The notes beneath the pieces were generated by a model. The model did not search any database, was not told the DNA's origin, and worked only from the letters and a program-made list of their open reading frames with translations. From NCBI GenBank assembly GCA_013399875.1, contig VXAZ01008170.1:434001-498000 (forward strand): a stretch of DNA of 64,000 nt. Direction: 5' to 3'. The position numbers and the translations under genes are program-made. This DNA is from Gymnorhina tibicen (lineage: Eukaryota; Chordata; Aves; Passeriformes; Artamidae). Below, in pieces: positions 1 through 12,230 of the stretch (position 1 is its first letter; the number at the start of each line of letters is the position of its first letter).

Positions 1-1340
1 GATTCATTCTGCTTTAATTATCAGTTGCATGGCTTGAACACAGCAAAAGGACAAAGGGGATGAAATTGGAGTCATAATGGCCAGGTTCAGACAGGTCCTC
101 TAAGGATGGCAGAAGAGAATAAAATCTGCTGAAGGTATTTGGGAGAAGTTGCTTCTCTGTTGAGGAATAATGCCAGTAACTGGTGCGTGGAGAAAATGAA
201 GGACCACCATCCGCATGTAATTCAAAAGCACAGGCTAGGTAAAGTGTGCAGCGAACATGCACTATACATGTAAGAACTCAAGCAAACTCACCTTTAAAAA
301 TTAGTCATCATATTACTTTGCTTTTAAATTAATTATTAGAGTTATTTATTACAGTGATATCATTATGTATGGTTCAGCAGTCATACATTGGGTACTGTTC
401 CCCCCAGACATGAATTTGGAGCTGAAAAAAAAGAAAAATAAACTTTCAGTGGAGACAGATCTGAAAATGAAGCTATTTCTGTTCTGACAGTGTTGTTTCT
501 ATTAGAGGGCACTGCAACCTGCACAGGCTAAGAAAGATGTCAGTAAACATAACAACTTGACATTATATGTGCAGTAAATACTGAAGACTGGAGGCTGGTT
601 TACTGCTTTTTTTTTTTCTTTTTAAATGTGTGAGTTGTTTGTTAGGGTTTTCGTTAATGTAATCTGCTTGATATCTCTTTATGTTTCTCCTTTGGTTTCA
701 TGGCAGTCTACCAGTTTATGTTAATGGCTGTTTCTTTATGCAGTCTCATATTGTCATCATTTGAAAATGGTAATTTAGCTCAGATGTTTCCATAAGTTAA
801 TATCTTTTTTCATTTAATATGGACACCTGAAAAACTGAAGATCACTTTCAACAAATTGTACTAATAATATTATGCAGTCCATTGAGACTAAAGTGCAAAA
901 TTCAGTCTATTAAATTGGACATCTAATCAGAGTTCATGACAATAATATAATTGTTTTTGTTTAAAAAGAAATAAAACACAAAAGAGGAGAAAACAAACAA
1001 AAAAAATCATGGCCAGTGAGGACTTGGCCAGGCAAAGGAAAGCAAAAGCCCTTCTCCATATCAAAAAACCTCCAAAACTAGAATTGGCACCAGTACATAG
1101 GTCTTAAAAAGCTTTTGTAGTAAAAGTAAAAGTATTGAAGTAAACACTGGATTACATGTTTTAAAAAATGTGTGGGTGGAAGGGGAGTGGAAATGGTTGC
1201 TGAATTACTCAGGTGACTTTAAGCAACTTTGTGAGAAAGTATATGATTTGTATGACGACTGTTGGCCAGCTCTTGGATGTAGCTGAGGAATCCTCTCCCC
1301 ATGAATGAGCCACACAGTGTTGGCTGGGTTGCAGTGGCAG
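1..1340. other. Unique AT-rich non-coding DNA
   Basis: No exon, RNA gene or recognisable repeat is visible on either strand. Open frames here are short and have no family resemblance. There are scattered A and T runs, for example around 607-622. Confidence 0.6.
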
Positions 1341-1445
1341 GAAACTGAGTCGCACCTCGGCTAAGGTTAGGAGCCATGGTGTCAGCTGTCGCTCCGTTTA
1401 TTGAGTGGAACTCGAAAACAGTAAGACCTCACCAGTACGTGGATT
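1341..1445. promoter_or_regulatory. CpG-bearing islet, candidate conserved non-coding element
   Basis: About half a dozen CpG dinucleotides occur within roughly 100 bases (the GTCGC, CTCGG, GTCGC, TCCGT, CTCGA and TACGT contexts), while the flanks are AT-rich and almost free of CpG. Local retention of CpG in CpG-depleted vertebrate DNA can mark selection or lack of methylation. There is no open frame, so a regulatory role is only inferred. A decayed GC-rich repeat is the main alternative. Confidence 0.25.
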
Positions 1446-3716
1446 GCTCTTGTGCTGTAGCATTGGAAAAGAAGAAGAGTGGAGAGCAAAAAGAAAGAGA
1501 AAAAATATAAGGTGATTCTTGCCTGATTGGGTTCATGCATGAAACTATCGTGTGTTTTCTCAGCAGTACCTCATCCTGTGGAGCAATATACTAAGCTAGC
1601 TGATCATCAGCTAGGAGGGAGTCCTTGCTATTCTTCCTATTTTGTGGCATCAAATATGGAGCAAGGCCAGGGTTAGATTTTAGTAAACAAATGGAGTTGT
1701 CTGTATTTTCTACGATGAGGACACTTACGGTACATTTGTCTCTCACTGTGTTGGCTAGGAGGACATATTTAACTGTGCCTTTTCTCTGATACACTCTTCA
1801 CGTGTCCCTGCACTCAGATCTACACATGTAGCAATGTTTGTACTATATTGAATTTGCAAGAGGTCTTCTATAAAACTTTGGTGTCTGCTCTAGAAGTAAT
1901 TTTAAAGGGAAGAATTAATAGCAAATCTTGTAGATTATTTCATTTCCTACCAAATTCATTACAGTGCGAGAGAAATCTTCCTGAATAGTGGAGATAGTGT
2001 ACTTCACCTTTTCTCAGTCCCCACTCAGCTGCCTTGCTACTGTGGTTATTTTGAAGATCCTTTGAGTCTGGCTGGTTGCTCATGCCATGGCTCAGCAAAC
2101 CAGAAGGTTCTCATTCTTGAGACTTTAATGAGACTTAAATACGTGATGAAATGTCTTTTGCTGAACAGTCGCGTAAGTGTGAGCAAAGATTGTTATGTGG
2201 CCTTAACTGTTACCATAAAACTTAACTTTGTGTTAAATATTCCGGTTTTGAAAATTGAATATGTTTTAAAAGCTCTATCATTCACTTACCCATATATGTC
2301 CCATGTATACACCATAGATTGAAAGTATTACTGCTAATACCTTGAGGAAGTGTCATTTTACAAGCTGCTACCACCACTTGATCGTTATCCTTCTTGTGCT
2401 CTTTCACTAGTTCATGGTAGGAAAAAAATGTCATGTGCTATGACATTTTGGTGTAATTTGAGAAATCAGAATATGCAAACAGATACATTACTTGTTTTCT
2501 GTAACTGCATTGAAATTTGCTTTCTGCAGCTGGAGAAGAAGAGAGCAACTGTGGCAGCATATGTGTTTGAAAATGTGTAGTTTTCACAGTGTGGCAGATT
2601 TGGCATGTAACAGGAGGGTCTTTCCCAGAGTGGTTGTTCTTGTGAATAAGGCTTTCCTTGACCTGCTGCTTCTCTTGAATGCCAACTCGCTTTTGCAAAC
2701 CTCAGAGTAAGGGATGGGGGAACTGGAAGCTCAGGTCCTTCTGAGCTTGTGGTATTTATATTGTGAGACAGTCGAGATCGAGTTCATTTTGCTAAGCTGC
2801 TCACCCATAATGGATCTGTCACAGCAACTCGACAACTTATTTGTATCCATTTTGGACAGCATTTGCTGCTCAGCGCAATGCTGCGAAAGTTTCCAGCAGA
2901 CCACTCAGATTTACTGTTAGTAACCCCTCCTCTCCCCCTCAGAATACAGATATCCTTTCCATAGGTTGGGATCGCCTGATAATCCTTTCCATAGACTTAG
3001 TAAGCAGTCTTCTACTCCAGCCATGCTTTACCTTTGAATTCGTATCAAGTAACCGAGAGCACCTCTTAATTTGATCCCAGTTTTCTCTCATTCAGCTGGC
3101 ATAAAGATGGCCCAGACAAATAATGGGAAAAATGGTATTTTATGCCAGAAACTCTATTTTTTTTTTCTCTGGAATTAAATATTTGTTTGAGTTTCTGGTT
3201 TATTGGTAGTTTTCAAAGAGTTGCTGGTTTGTTTCTGATGTAAATATGTGGCAGGGCTGGTGGAAAGGGAGATAATGGTATCTCATAAACTAAAAAAAAT
3301 CTGACTTTCCTGCCAACTGTGTCTGGGAAACCAAGTTATCTTTCAGAGATCAGAGCTGCTAACAAATGAGAGAAATAAAGGACTGCTTTTTCATATCCAA
3401 CCACTGATGCTGAAATTATGTATTTAACTCCAAGTTCTGATTCAAAATTGGGTGTTTTATTCTACTGCAGACTTAGTTGAATCTGAAATATAATTTCAGT
3501 CTTTGCAGCACAAGAGGCTATTTTGCCCTCTCCCTTTCTCTTCCCACAACAAGAGAATTTTTTCCAGTTCAAATCACTGAATAAACCTGCAGGAAGACAT
3601 CCATTTCTAAATATAGTAGGCTGAGCTATAGGCATTACCAAGGCCTGGGGAGACAAGTGAAAATGAAAACACTGAGCCTTCTCTACTAATTCATCCCCTG
3701 GGTCTCTACTTTTCAG
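1446..3716. other. Unique non-coding DNA
   Basis: No recognisable gene or mobile element. A 13-base direct repeat (ATCCTTTCCATAG) occurs at 2952-2964 and 2982-2994. The short open frames have no domain or motif and are treated as chance. Confidence 0.55.
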
Positions 3717-3780
3717 ATTTCTTTTTCTTCCTTCCCCTCCTTCTTCTCTTCCTTCCCCCTTCAGTGCTGCTTTTCTCCTT
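3717..3780 (+). repeat. Polypyrimidine (CT-rich) tract
   Basis: An almost uninterrupted C/T stretch built of CTTC, CCTT and CCCC words. It is low-complexity DNA of a kind common in vertebrate introns and intergenic DNA. It does not precede a recognisable exon with an AG acceptor, so it is not called as a splice signal. Confidence 0.7.
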
Positions 3781-5600
3781 AATAATAGTTACATAATGCC
3801 ATCTCTCCATTGGGATGCATCCTGTATAGTATAGCTTATATATGTATTAGTAGAGCTGTTCAAATCCTTATGCTTTCAGTTCACTTTAGAGACTTTTCCA
3901 AGCTTGAGTTCAAACGAGCAGTGGACTTCCCAGAGAGTGCCAGCTCTCACAGCAGTGCCCTGGTTCCAGGTCGGTGCATGGAGTTTCAGTTTAATAGGAT
4001 GTCCTAGTATTTTCCTTCTTTGACCTACACAGCCCCATCTCTAATAAGACAGCACCTAAACTGCTCTTTTGTGTTTGCTGAGGCAGATAGAAATAATAAT
4101 ACTGGTCAAAGGGTAATGCTTGAAGGCACATTTCTTTTGAAAACAGACACAAGTTCAATGAATTCTGACACCAAAGTGTGGCGGTTGAAAGTTAACTATG
4201 AAGAGAGAGTGAAGCTCACTTCATTCTCAACAAGGTCCATTTAGCAAAGCTGATCTTTTTCACTGGTGAAACTTACTATAATAAATAAATAAATTCTGTA
4301 TCTGGTGCTTCTTTGTGGCATGTTTTTTTTTTGCAGCACTCTTTCCTAGAGCTGTCGTGGCTTTCTGATTTCCATAACATTGGTATACTTGCTGTTGGTC
4401 TTCCATTACCTCCCCTTGAAAATGCATGTTGGAGACAGGCAGAGCACTTGACAAATCCACTGCTCTTCTGAGATCTTTCCAGCACTTCCAGAGTGCATGT
4501 TAATTGTAAAAGCTGAAATGAAATACCTTGGGCTGCACTGACCTCATCATCTGTTTTTTAAATAGCATCTCCATCCCATAAATCCTCTTAGAGATAAATT
4601 AAAAATGCCTGTAGAAGAGATATAGCCTGAATGTAATAATTAAGCAGGTGCTAAGCAGCAGCCTATTATTCATATATCTGGGTTTTGTATGATAAAAAAA
4701 ATTCTAAAAAGTTATTACTGCTTGAAGAGAGACTTGACAGATCACCATCTCCAGTTGCCAAAGCAGAATTGAGTAACTGGAGAAAAATTTTCTAAAAGGG
4801 ACCAACCATAACCAGAGCAGAAGTTTCCTCTTAAGCAAATAAGTTTTAGGAGTAGCTTCCTCCTTCCTAGGCAGTACCGTTTACATTTTTGGTCTGAATG
4901 CTGAATGAAGGGACAAAAACCTTCTGTGAGAAAAAGGTGTAGGTGGGAACAGCACTGCTTCTATACCAGTGTCATTTAAAATCCGTTTTTAGTTATGCCT
5001 ATAGGATAAGAGGTATTTATCCACAAGCCTGTGGTCAAGCAGTGGTATATCAGAGACTGTTGCTCACAGATCGTTCAAACTGAGGATTATCAGGTGAGTC
5101 CAACCTTGCAAATGAACAAGCGTGCAAAAATTCTGATACCATTTTTAAAATGGAAAGTGGAGGCAAGAACAGGACATTTATGTAGTGTGGCAGTAAAATC
5201 AGATATTTAGCAAGCAAATTCTGTAGTAAGTTTACTATTTTCTGCATAGAGAAAGTAGCCAACTGGGATTTTGATTTTGTTTGGGTTTTTATTTTGTTCA
5301 CTTCCCAAACTGCTTCTCATGAAATTATGATCACTTGCAATTTGGGAGAGGAAATACCACACAGGGAATAAAAAGCCTCAGCTGCGTTTTTGAAATGAAA
5401 TAACTGTGTCTAAAAGGGCTCTGCCTAGACAGCTTCCAGAGGGCTGTGGAGCACGCTGGCTCTGTGTGTGCTGTGCTGGCGAGAGAAGAGCCCGGGTAAC
5501 ATGGGGTTTCCTGAAAAGTCGGTGGCTGGAGAGATTTCAAATGAGTAATTGTCTTCAAAATAAAACCTTTATGAGTGGAATTGATAAATATTACTTAACC
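3781..5600. other. Unique non-coding DNA
   Basis: AT-rich sequence with no recognised gene, RNA or transposon. Small A/T runs and an ATAA repeat near 4279-4292 are the only low-complexity features. Confidence 0.55.
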
Positions 5601-5607
5601 CATGTGT

Positions 5608-5850
5608 GAAATCTCGACATCACTGGAGAAGGGCCTGTCTGACGGCTGTGATTGCGCTATCACCAGTCAGCCACACGTCACAGCCGCTGGATTAGAAGCA
5701 ATTTGGGGCAGATAAAAAGTGTGCCATTGTGTTTTGTACTGCGGCTGGCACAATGAGGCCCCACTGCTATCCGCGCCTGGCTCTGCTGGGCGCCGTCAGT
5801 CTGGGAGCATTATAACAGCTTGGAAATTTGTAAAGCGCACAGACAAGATG
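5608..5850. promoter_or_regulatory. Strongest candidate conserved non-coding element or enhancer
   Basis: A GC-richer block of about 240 bases in AT-rich surroundings, with roughly ten CpGs. It contains a perfect 9-base inverted repeat (CGGCTGTGA at 5643-5651, TCACAGCCG at 5678-5686), a CACGTCA E-box/CRE-like site near 5674-5680, an AGATAA GATA-type site near 5710 and a CATTGTG SOX-type site near 5725. There is no open frame and no known repeat similarity. These features fit an old constrained regulatory element, but motif matches alone are weak evidence. Function is inferred from composition. Confidence 0.4.
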
Positions 5851-6998
5851 TTCAGATAAAAACGGTACTGGAGCAGTGTGAAATTGAAAAAGCTTTTGAC
5901 AGATTTCCTGGTTAAACATTTGCTGCTCTTCTGCGTTGTTTCGCTACTCTTCTGTGATGTTTCATCCCCCCAAAAATGTACTTTCTCATAAAAATAAGAA
6001 AGTATGCATTTCTTTCTTTCCATAGAGAATAAACATGAACGTAAAGTCACAGTCAGGACTTTTTTCCCTCTTCCACTTTTCACATTGTTGAAGACAATAT
6101 AACATGTTAAAATCAACAAAAAAAGAAACACCTTTGAGCATTTTGTGATTTACAAAATATATTCTTTCCGTTTTCTTTTTTTCTGAAGCTAGTTATGGCA
6201 TTCCCCATTTTATGAGTGGAACCTTGAACACTCTAGAAGCCTTTTTTTTGTTTTCTTTTGTATAAAAACAAGAGGTGGAAATTCCAAGGTGGAAAATTGT
6301 TTAAATTACTCCAATATTTCTCTTTAATCTTGAAATATTTAAGATTGTCATCAGTATGTTAATGAGCTTCTTCTCTTTGAAAATATTTCCTTTACTTAAA
6401 AAACAAGAACTCACCAGCTTTTTTTTATTTTTGTGATTAGTTTTTGTAAAAGTAAAATAAAATTTTTAAAAGGCACAAGAACAGTGTAACTGTTTCCTTG
6501 TTATCAGGAGTTTACAATTTATCAATCTCTTGAACTTGCAACGTAGTAGTTTTTTCCACTGATATCATACTGCAAATCTGTGAGTCAGCAATTAGAGATT
6601 TGTTCAGTATTTTCCTCACAAAATGTCTCCATGTTGACAACTATCTTTCCCATATATACTTCCCCAGATGCCTGAGCATTTGAATAAGAGCTAAGTCCTT
6701 TAACTCCCCCATAGTGTCACCCATTGACTTGGGTGGGACCACAGCAGCAGTCTTGAAGAACCTTCTTTTTTCAGTGACTGACAATGCAGGGATGTGAAGG
6801 AGGCTGAGTGCACTGCTAAATTTGATTTCCAGGAGAAAAAATTTGGAGTAAAGCTTGATAAAATGGGGTGGTTGACAGCAGTTATCTGATTTCCTTAATA
6901 AAGTCCCTGACGTCTTTGGGCAAGGACAGTTCTGGAAGCATAAGTCAGGCCTTGCTTGTAGCATAAGCACCTAACACTAATACAATAGGGGAAGAAGA
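5851..6998. other. Unique AT-rich non-coding DNA
   Basis: No recognised gene or mobile element. The 111- and 109-codon minus-strand open frames (5796-6131 and 6641-6970) have low-complexity, unrecognisable translations and no domain signature. Confidence 0.55.
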
Positions 6999-7082
6999 TC
7001 CTTCCTTCCTTCCTTCCTTCCTGCCTTCCTTTCTTCCTTCCTTCCTTCCATCCATCCATCTATCCATCCATACATCCATCCT
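6999..7082 (+). repeat. Compound microsatellite (CTTC)n then (CATC)n
   Basis: CTTC units with a few interruptions run to about 7049. They pass directly into CATC/CCAT units with single-base variants (CTAT, ATAC) to about 7082. One tetranucleotide array appears to have grown out of the other by point mutation and slippage. Confidence 0.95.
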
Positions 7083-9169
7083 CTAAATGAAATTAATTTA
7101 ATTAATACAGGTTTCTCACTTCTAGGACTGAAAGCCATCAGTATGAACATCCATGTCTTTTTCTCTGACCTGGGTACTTGCAGGGGATCACTTGCAAAAA
7201 CCCCACAGCTGGGAATGATCAGTGTAGCGAAAACAACAGTTGCTTATCTGAAGAAGGGTTGTACTGTATCTTAACTGTAGTTAAATGCAGGCTGTCTTTA
7301 CCAGGAGCATTTCTCTTAGCTGGAGTTGTCTCCCACGTGTACTTCAAAGCCTGGAGATACTGCAGTTTGTGGCATGTTTATTTTCCTTTGAAGGTTTTGA
7401 AATATCTGTAGAGCTGTTCTAAGAAAGAAAAAAAAGCAATATTTAAGTATCTCAATTATTTCAATACATTTAAAACATTTTTAAAGCCTACATTTCACAG
7501 TCAATGTTGTTTTGTTTACTCCAAAATTGTTAGCAGAACTGAAGGTGAACATTTTTGTTTGAAGTGATGGAGAGGTTGAATACCCTCCTTTCTTTGCCTT
7601 CCAGAAGACTACATTGCTTTTAATTAGCTGTAGTCTTTTTGCTAAGTAGAATGACATTTCCCAGCTGTGTAGGAGATGTGGGCCAGCAGAAGGTGTTGGA
7701 AGCTGGAAGCACTGAGACTGTTTCCAACAAAAGCACACATGAGCCAGTCTCATGTTGTGAGTAAAATAGCAGTGAAGTGCTTAGATCTGTTTGCAGATCT
7801 GGACTGCAACCACATCTTTCTCTGGCCAAAATGTGCTGGCTTTTAAACTTAACTGTAGTAAAACATTATTCTTGAGAATTTTCATATTTCCCAGTGCAGT
7901 TACACACTGTGATCTGAGCAGTAGTGCCTTTCCTGTATTTACCAGGAATACCAGCTAGAGTTTTAGCTTGATCCAATGTTTGCTTGGTGGGTTAATTTGG
8001 GTCTTTCTCTAGAATTATTCATGGAACATCAAATGGCAGAATCATTGGGGCCCCTTCTGCAAGCTGATGCTCTTTTACTGTGTGCATCAATTACTTTTTC
8101 TGCTCTGTTGCATAGTTGTCCTAGAGCTGCATTCAGACTGAGACCACACGGTCTCCTCATGCTTACAGCCGATTTTACTGTGTGTTGTAACTCATGCATA
8201 AGTGGACTGCATATTTAACTTCTCAGTTGCTTTTTGCCATCTAGGACTTCATCTGGAAACATGAGCTGGAAAAATGTGTGGAGAGCGATGTGGCTTCTAA
8301 ATTTAACTTCTGAATTATGGTTAGATTTTGTCTCTTTTTTTTTTGTTGAGCATAGTTCGTTCACCTGCTCAAAATAGTCACACGCAGTTAGTTAGCACTT
8401 CTGCACAGAAAGAGATGTGTCTTTAGTACTAAAATCAACAATCACATTCTCTCAGGTGTGCAATCCCATCATGGCAGAAACAAGATAAATGCTACATTTC
8501 AGAGTATCTTGTAGAAAAAGAGCAGCATAGAGCCAATTCTTTAATATCCCTCTTAACACATAAAGCGCATAGATTGTACACTCAGGGGATTTTTAATATG
8601 TATGTATATATGATCCTACAGTAAAAGAAAAGTACACTATTCTGCTGACTTAATTGCTCCATGAGCATTACAAATGTTGTTTTAACTTACCTTCTGCATA
8701 TTTACTTAAGCAGGATTAAGTGCTCTTTGACTTTAAATCTAAACAAATCACTGGAAAACGTTTTTCTCAGTTTTTCCTTTTTTGCTTAGTTATAAAAGCA
8801 CTGTAATCCTAAAAAAAGTGTAGTTTTCTTACTCTACAGTTTGAGTGGCAGAAATCAGATGCTGGCATGTCAAAGACAAATTATTCTCATATATATGTGT
8901 TATCAGAATGTTTAGTTCTGTAGTTCTTTGTTTTCTTCAAGCCTTAATATTTTTTTGCTGCATTCGTCGAAGTATTAAAATGAGTACTTTAAATGTGGAT
9001 TGCACAGAACTGGCCAGCTTGGCTGATGGGACCAAATGATTAAGGGCAATGAGAGCTAACTCTTGTGGCAAAAAGTCTAGGAAAACGTAATGTTATAGAG
9101 TGATCTTTCAGAAAAATAGCAGATGAAATTTCAGATCCAAATAATAAAAATAATCCATATTTGGAATGA
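7083..9169. other. Unique non-coding DNA
   Basis: No supported gene, RNA or transposon. The open frames are all under 100 codons and resemble nothing recognisable. Confidence 0.55.
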
Positions 9170-9317
9170 GATCAACCTAGAGTTGATCACTATTTCACTA
9201 TAGTTGAATATATAGTGATATATCACTATAGTGATATATATGAATTCAACTATTTCAATATAGTTGAATTCATATTAATATATGAATAATAGTGTTGACT
9301 ATAGTTGAACACTATTG
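9170..9317. repeat. Cluster of AT-rich palindromes and inverted repeats
   Basis: Four nested or adjacent inverted repeats occur within 150 bases. GATCAAC/GTTGATC flank 5 bases at 9170-9188. Overlapping perfect palindromes lie at 9211-9230 (20 bases) and 9218-9239 (22 bases). A 16-base perfect stem with a 6-base loop spans 9238-9275, with GAATTCAACTAT in the left arm and ATAGTTGAATTC in the right arm. A further stem pairs AATAGTGTT with AACACTATT at about 9288-9316. The words AGTTGA, TAGTG and ATATAG recur throughout. This suggests repeated small inverted duplications or an AT-rich cruciform-prone site. No transposon family is recognised. Confidence 0.85.
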
Positions 9318-9325
9318 AATTAATG

Positions 9326-10320
9326 GTCCTGAAATTACTTTTAGTTGTTTAGACAGCAGGTCATGGAGCAATGCTGTATATCATTCCTTGAAAACTTCTC
9401 TTCAAACTTAGTAACAGTCAAAATTGAGCACCAGTATAAAAAATAATGAACAGAAAATGTCTTACAATATTGGCATGTATACTTGCATAAACCCATGTTC
9501 ATGTATTGAAATTTGCATGCTGGTCTGGATTTCTTCCTCAGAAGAGAAAGAGGGAAATTACAAATGAAAAAAAAGGACAGCACTTAAGAGTACAAGACAA
9601 CTTCCACATGTGAGACAAAGTTCACTGACAGATTTCACATTACGAGAAATATATCTGAACAATAGCCCAGAATTTTATATAACCTAGAACAGTGTGGGAA
9701 AGAATGCAGACTATTTATTCTGTTTCTTATGGTGCAAGGAATCAGAGTATCAAACACAATTTTTCAACCTGAAAGCTTTCAAAAAATTTTAAAACTGTTG
9801 GAAATTCTTTTACACAAGCAAGCTGTGAAATCATTTAATGAATTCTTGGGAAAAGCCCCCTGAAACACTATCAGACCAAAGGTATAGACTTAGACTTGAG
9901 AAGTCCCTTGGCTGTTGAGGAAATATTGCTGCCATTCCCTCACTTATTTACTGTTTCCTTAGGAATCAGTTGCTTATAGTGGTAGTCAGAGGCAGAATAG
10001 TGAAAAATAGACATTGCATCTGACACTTTTTCCTACCAATGCCATACACCATGCACATATAAGTCTTTTAAAATGAAAGTATATTTTAAAAGTTGTTTGC
10101 AGTGCTTATGTGCTTGATTTAGTAGGGAACTGGTTTTTCTTAAAATATAATATCTGTATATGTTTCATGAGAAATTCTTAAAATCAGAAATACACTGAAA
10201 GTGTATGTCCAGACAGAAGTTATATGTTATTGGCTAGGCAATATCTGTTATTAGTCTGCCAGTCTAGGTGCTGATTTTCTTTATTATCAGCTTGGCTATC
10301 CTTGTTTTACCTTTTGAGCA
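9326..10320. other. Unique AT-rich non-coding DNA
   Basis: Nothing recognisable beyond AT-rich sequence. There are no repeats of a known family and no coding signal. Confidence 0.55.
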
Positions 10321-10329
10321 CACAGGGAC

Positions 10330-10500
10330 CAGCAGTTCTGATGAACAGGGTCAAATTGTATGGGCTACAGTAGGAGCTCATTCGCATTCCGGTTGCGCAA
10401 GACTGCGATTGCTATCCTGTCTGAGAGAAACAATAACGTTTTACAAGACTGATTTTTAATTGCATCCCTTACTTGGGTGCAGAGCAATCTCTGGAGGATG
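10330..10500. promoter_or_regulatory. CpG-bearing islet, candidate conserved non-coding element
   Basis: Five CpGs fall within about 60 bases (TTCGC, TCCGG, TGCGC, TGCGA, AACGT), including a perfect TTGCGCAA palindrome at 10393-10400 that matches the C/EBP-type consensus. It is followed by a TTTTTAATTGCAT homeodomain/POU-like stretch at about 10453-10465. The flanks are CpG-poor. There is no supported open frame. A regulatory function is inferred, not shown. Confidence 0.3.
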
Positions 10501-10520
10501 CCTTTTCCCTTCTTAAAATG

Positions 10521-11030
10521 AAAAAAAAGGCAGTGCAAAATGATCATGTTCAAGGTAGAAGCAGCATATGTTTGGAACTTGCTTCCTGGCTTATCTTCCT
10601 TGTTTACTTTTAACTGAAGAAACACTGTGTCTGAGACGACCTTGTAAGAAAACAGTGGGTTTTAAAGAGACCTTTCAGTGTTAGAGAATAGGAATTTTTT
10701 TAAAATTCTAGTTCTACAAAGCAAATAATCATGACTATGGTTTCATAGCATCAAAGTGAGGTAATTGAAGTTTTATTCTGTCTTGGGAGCTCTTGGATAA
10801 AGAAATTGTATGTATCATATCATTATATGTTTTATTTCACTAGTAGTATAACTACAGTACACTTAGTATTAATAAAAAACAGAATGAGTGTGACAGGCCT
10901 TGAAAGCAAAAGTATTTCTAATTCACTGGGATTGTGTTTCATTATATAGTTTGCGTGGAGATCCATGAGCTACTACTAAAGCCTAAATGAAAAGAGCACA
11001 TTTATTGTCAATGAGTTTGAACTTACAATG
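10521..11030. other. Unique AT-rich non-coding DNA
   Basis: No gene, RNA or transposon recognised. Confidence 0.55.
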
Positions 11031-11245
11031 CTTCCACTGTGGAATTTTTAAAAGCTGTTAATCTCAACATGGTTGGAAAAATTGAATTTGGGCACCTTCT
11101 GTCTTCAACTGTTTTTTGCCAATAAGCGACAAAGTATGTTATGGCAGACAAGAAGTAGCAAAGGAGCTCTCTGTTCTTGTGTGCATCCACGCCCACCTTG
11201 GGCTCAGAGCGGTACGGTGCCAGCAAGTCACATATGGTATCACTG
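11031..11245. promoter_or_regulatory. Candidate conserved non-coding block
   Basis: A moderately GC-rich segment with CpGs at AGCGA, CACGC, AGCGG and TACGG, inside AT-rich flanks. A minus-strand frame of 67 codons exists but has no recognisable domain. Composition alone suggests possible constraint, so confidence is low. Confidence 0.2.
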
Positions 11246-12230
11246 ATTCTTTGCTTTGAAATAATTCACTACTAATCAGGGATGTTTCCAGTGCATGACC
11301 TGCCTGGAAATGGGAGCAGTAAATACATTAAAAGTTTGTCTGGTGTGGGTCCCCTACACCAGAGCATAGGTGTGGATTGACAGCTGTTAGTGAAAATGGT
11401 GCTGCAGCTGAGAGGCAGTAGATCATGGAGCTCTGCTGTGGGTGTTGATGTCTAATGAATTTACTGAAGACCTGCCCCAACTACTCTCTTGGTGACTGGG
11501 ATTTGGCTGCTTGCATTCCTGTCAGGTACATATGCTATTCAGAAATTAATTTTCTTCCTTTTACTGATCATTTTCAGGGTGCAGGAGGGTGGGCTGATTA
11601 TATCTTTTATTTCATCCAATCAGATTTGGTCAACTTGGAGTTATGTTCTGTGTAGTGCAGCAGAAGGAAATGTTTTTCTCTAGCTATCCATGTATGACTT
11701 GTTGTACTGTGGGTGTTTACTTACTTGGGAAGTTTTTGGATGGTATTTGAGTTGGGAGTTGGAGGTGGCTCCAGCAGTTTTGTTCCATTGCACTGGTAAA
11801 AACCCTAAATATTTTTTGGCTTTGAGAGGAAAAGGAAAGAAACACAGAATTTATGGTAGTGATTATTCTTCCCTGAGAAGTCAGCTTATGGCTGGAAGAT
11901 TATTTAGTGGCTTATGCCAAGTGGAATAGCTGCAATGGAAGACAGAAAAGCAAGTAGAATATTGATCAAAACAAAGCAGCCTGGAAGGTACTGTTTCATA
12001 AAAATTTCTTGTCTGAGAAAAAATGTTTGGATATTTCCCCTTGGAAGGTGTCAAGGGACAGAGAGAAAGGTTGTTTGTTAATGTTTTTTCTTTCCTTTGG
12101 AAAACATTTTTGATAGGAAGCTGAAACATATTTTGAAGGAAAACCCTCCCAGCCAAGTTTGGTAACTGATATGTGAGGACAGGAGTTCTAAATTGTGCCT
12201 CTCTCTGTCTAGATATTTGAGGCTTTCAAT
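11246..12230. other. Unique non-coding DNA
   Basis: No recognised gene or mobile element. Several overlapping frames of 60-90 codons on both strands have no motif. Confidence 0.5.

Noticed and set aside
3717..3780. Polypyrimidine tract as a splice acceptor
   Set aside because: No following AG with a coding exon that I can support.
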